Shown: positions 62,643-64,000 of the stretch, one piece after another
Numbering within the stretch: the stretch's first letter is position 1
Layout: each line of letters opens with the position of its first letter
Assembly (NCBI RefSeq): GCF_005871165.1
Contig: NZ_SWKP01000008.1
Span: forward strand, 62,001 to 126,000
Source: Maricaulis alexandrii
GTDB lineage: Bacteria > Pseudomonadota > Alphaproteobacteria > Caulobacterales > Maricaulaceae
Direction: 5' to 3'
DNA: 64,000 nt
Made by a program: the position numbers and the translations under genes
The notes under the pieces: model-generated
Seen by the model: the letters and a program-made list of their open reading frames with translations, nothing else
Told to the model about the DNA's origin: nothing
Databases searched by the model: none

Positions 62643-63143
62643 ATGAACCACGTTTATCCGAAAGGGATTCAGATCCTGCTGGCCGGCAGCGCGGCCCTCG
62701 CCCTCACCGCCTGCCAGTCGGACACGGCGCCCGCTCCGGGAACCGTCCAGATCACCTTCTACGCCCACGAGACCGAAGACGGAGTCTGCGAACCCCGGCG
62801 CGTTGCCCGCGTCAATGTGCCGGAGACCGACCTGTATGCGGTGTACGGGGATGTCCGATTCGTCGACACGCGCGGACAGGGCATGACGCGCCTGCCCCTG
62901 CAGTATGTCTTCAACGGCTATGATGACAGCGGGATTGCCGTGTCAGAGGCCCGAACCGGCCTCAACACCGACACGGCCTGTGCCGATCTGCGCATCGACA
63001 ACATGATTGATCATTGCCTGCTGAATGCCGATCGCCACGCGGAAGCGCCCTGTCCAACGCTGGAATATTCCGGCGAAGGCTTCCACAGCATCAACCTGAC
63101 ACAGGACCGCTCCCAGCTAGGCACCCCACCCGGGGACGGCTGA
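62643..63143 (+). CDS. small lipoprotein with four-to-six cysteines
   Basis: 166 residues; lipobox ALTAC after a short basic N-terminus. The mature domain contains C-rich segments (EDGVCEPRR, DTACADLRIDNMIDHCLL, APCPTLEYSG), giving possible disulfides in the periplasm. No family recognised. Last gene of the operon: a strong terminator starts 28 bases after its stop. Confidence 0.75.
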   Translation: MNHVYPKGIQILLAGSAALALTACQSDTAPAPGTVQITFYAHETEDGVCEPRRVARVNVPETDLYAVYGDVRFVDTRGQGMTRLPLQYVFNGYDDSGIAVSEARTGLNTDTACADLRIDNMIDHCLLNADRHAEAPCPTLEYSGEGFHSINLTQDRSQLGTPPGDG

Positions 63144-63170
63144 CGCCCCTCAACTCACGCAAACCCCGCA

Positions 63171-63206
63171 AGCCCCGGCGCGACCAGCGCCGGGGCTGAA
63201 TTTTTT
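63171..63206 (+). terminator. intrinsic terminator ending the exported-protein operon
   Basis: AGCCCCGGCGC (63171-63181), loop GACCA, GCGCCGGGGCT (63187-63197), then TTTTTT (63201-63206): an 11-bp perfect stem. Confidence 0.95.
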
Positions 63207-63455
63207 GGACTGGGGGAATAATGGCGGGGCTGTCAGACAAATGCGCTGCGGTCTCGAAACACCGGATTTGAACCTGCATCAGGACGGAATTGACGCCATT
63301 CGCGCAAGGCGCTTGAACGGCCGTCCTCGACGTCGGTGCGTGTTCATGAATGGCGCCGACCTGTTACCGGCGCCAGGACCCTGTTTGGTCAGTCGAAACC
63401 AATCCGCATTTGTCGACAGCCGCCGCTGCCTCGCACCCTTGCGAGTCTATCGTCT

Positions 63456-64000
63456 CTAAAAGGGAAGGCTAACTTGCAGACGCCCGCTGCGGGCCGAGAA
63501 GTCACCCTCGCCGAGACCGTTGAAACTGGCTTCGCCGGACAGGAACACGCCGCCGGGCAAGCGCCCGCGCAGGGTGATTCCGGCATCGGCCCGCAAGGCG
63601 CCCGTCGAGACCGAATTGCCCTGCTCATCCATCAGGTCGGCCGGATCATAGTCCCAGACACCGCTCAGACTGACACCCGGTTCCCACCAAGTGCCGTCTT
63701 GCCGCTCGAACCGGTAGACGAATTCCGGTCCGGCCTCAAAGCGACCGACCGAAACAGTCTGCTCGGGGATATCGATACCCAGGCTGTCGACATAGGCATG
63801 CTGGGTCTCCTCGAAATGCGCCAGAGACGCTGAAGGCCGGATCCGCCAGTTATCCGAGCGCCACTCGCCCGTGATGTTGGCGCGCAACATCATCCGCGTC
63901 GTCTCGAATTCGTCTTCGTACAGACCCAGCGGATCAACCGTGTTGTCGGACTGCCCCCAAAGAGCCATCACGTCGACAAAGGTTCCATCGGCCACTTCCC
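63456..64000 (-). CDS. autotransporter-like outer-membrane beta-barrel, 3' part
   Basis: Open to the window edge on the minus strand, so the N-terminal and passenger parts are missing. About 180 residues are visible: alternating polar/aromatic strands (GEWRSDNWRIRPSASLAHF, PEFVYRF, GITLRGRL, VFLSGEASF) ending LQVSLPF with a terminal Phe, the signature of a 12-stranded autotransporter barrel. A codon-start GTG at 63995 is not a real start. Its stop is 250 bases past the operon terminator, and no gene is seen between. Confidence 0.75.
   Translation of the reverse strand, partial: EVADGTFVDVMALWGQSDNTVDPLGLYEDEFETTRMMLRANITGEWRSDNWRIRPSASLAHFEETQHAYVDSLGIDIPEQTVSVGRFEAGPEFVYRFERQDGTWWEPGVSLSGVWDYDPADLMDEQGNSVSTGALRADAGITLRGRLPGGVFLSGEASFNGLGEGDFSARSGRLQVSLPF

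Noticed and set aside
60048-63143. Phage or toxin-antitoxin cassette
   Set aside because: All four products have export or lipoprotein signals and lack nuclease, antitoxin or capsid motifs.

Overview
The window looks like a GC-rich alphaproteobacterial chromosome, most like the marine stalked or dimorphic Hyphomonadaceae/Maricaulaceae. That placement is an inference from the gene repertoire: many TonB-dependent receptors, secreted peptidases and lipoproteins, an APC permease, a DUF4212 plus sodium:solute symporter pair, and very tight gene packing with overlapping stops. No tRNA, rRNA, CRISPR array, transposase or phage gene was recognised.

Layout. Bases 1-2445 are the end of a leucine operon (leuC partial, leuD, leuB). 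Bases 2442-8243 are a minus-strand glycan locus: TonB receptor, then a GH43 glycosidase and an esterase, with a terminator-like hairpin after the receptor and two LacI-type palindromes upstream. Bases 8244-11318 hold the most unusual gene: a periplasmic TAXI ligand-binding domain fused in one frame to a two-helix pore and cytoplasmic RCK domains, so a candidate ligand-gated ion channel. Then come an RNA methyltransferase, an S8 autotransporter protease with 17 heptad repeats, and a TPR/degenerate GGDEF/EAL protein.

Bases 18.3-50 kb form a peptide and amino-acid scavenging region. It has two S10 carboxypeptidase-like proteins, an Lrp regulator, an amidohydrolase, two ornithine-cyclodeaminase-family enzymes, an APC permease, an exported class V aminotransferase, a second TonB receptor, a class I aminotransferase, three related M61-like zinc lipoproteins/secreted proteins, PepN, and a PPC-domain zinc protease. 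Thymidine kinase, a symporter pair and an alkyl-sulfatase-like lipoprotein are interspersed. A 713-base gap at 42.3-43.0 kb contains a chain of small hairpins and a second structured element.

Bases 51.3-64 kb look like an uncharacterised signalling and envelope island. A minus-strand operon encodes an ECF-like sigma factor, a membrane Ser/Thr kinase with a periplasmic helical repeat region, and an exported protein with five four-cysteine modules. Divergently there is a four-gene operon of exported proteins, one carrying seven perfect FPGDNF repeats, ending in a clear terminator. Next to it are a Tat-exported lipoprotein combining a cysteine-less transglutaminase-like segment with a VWA domain, a small lipoprotein, and the barrel end of an autotransporter-like protein cut by the window edge. 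The proteins of this island are mostly without recognised function; the grouping is inferred from orientation and spacing.
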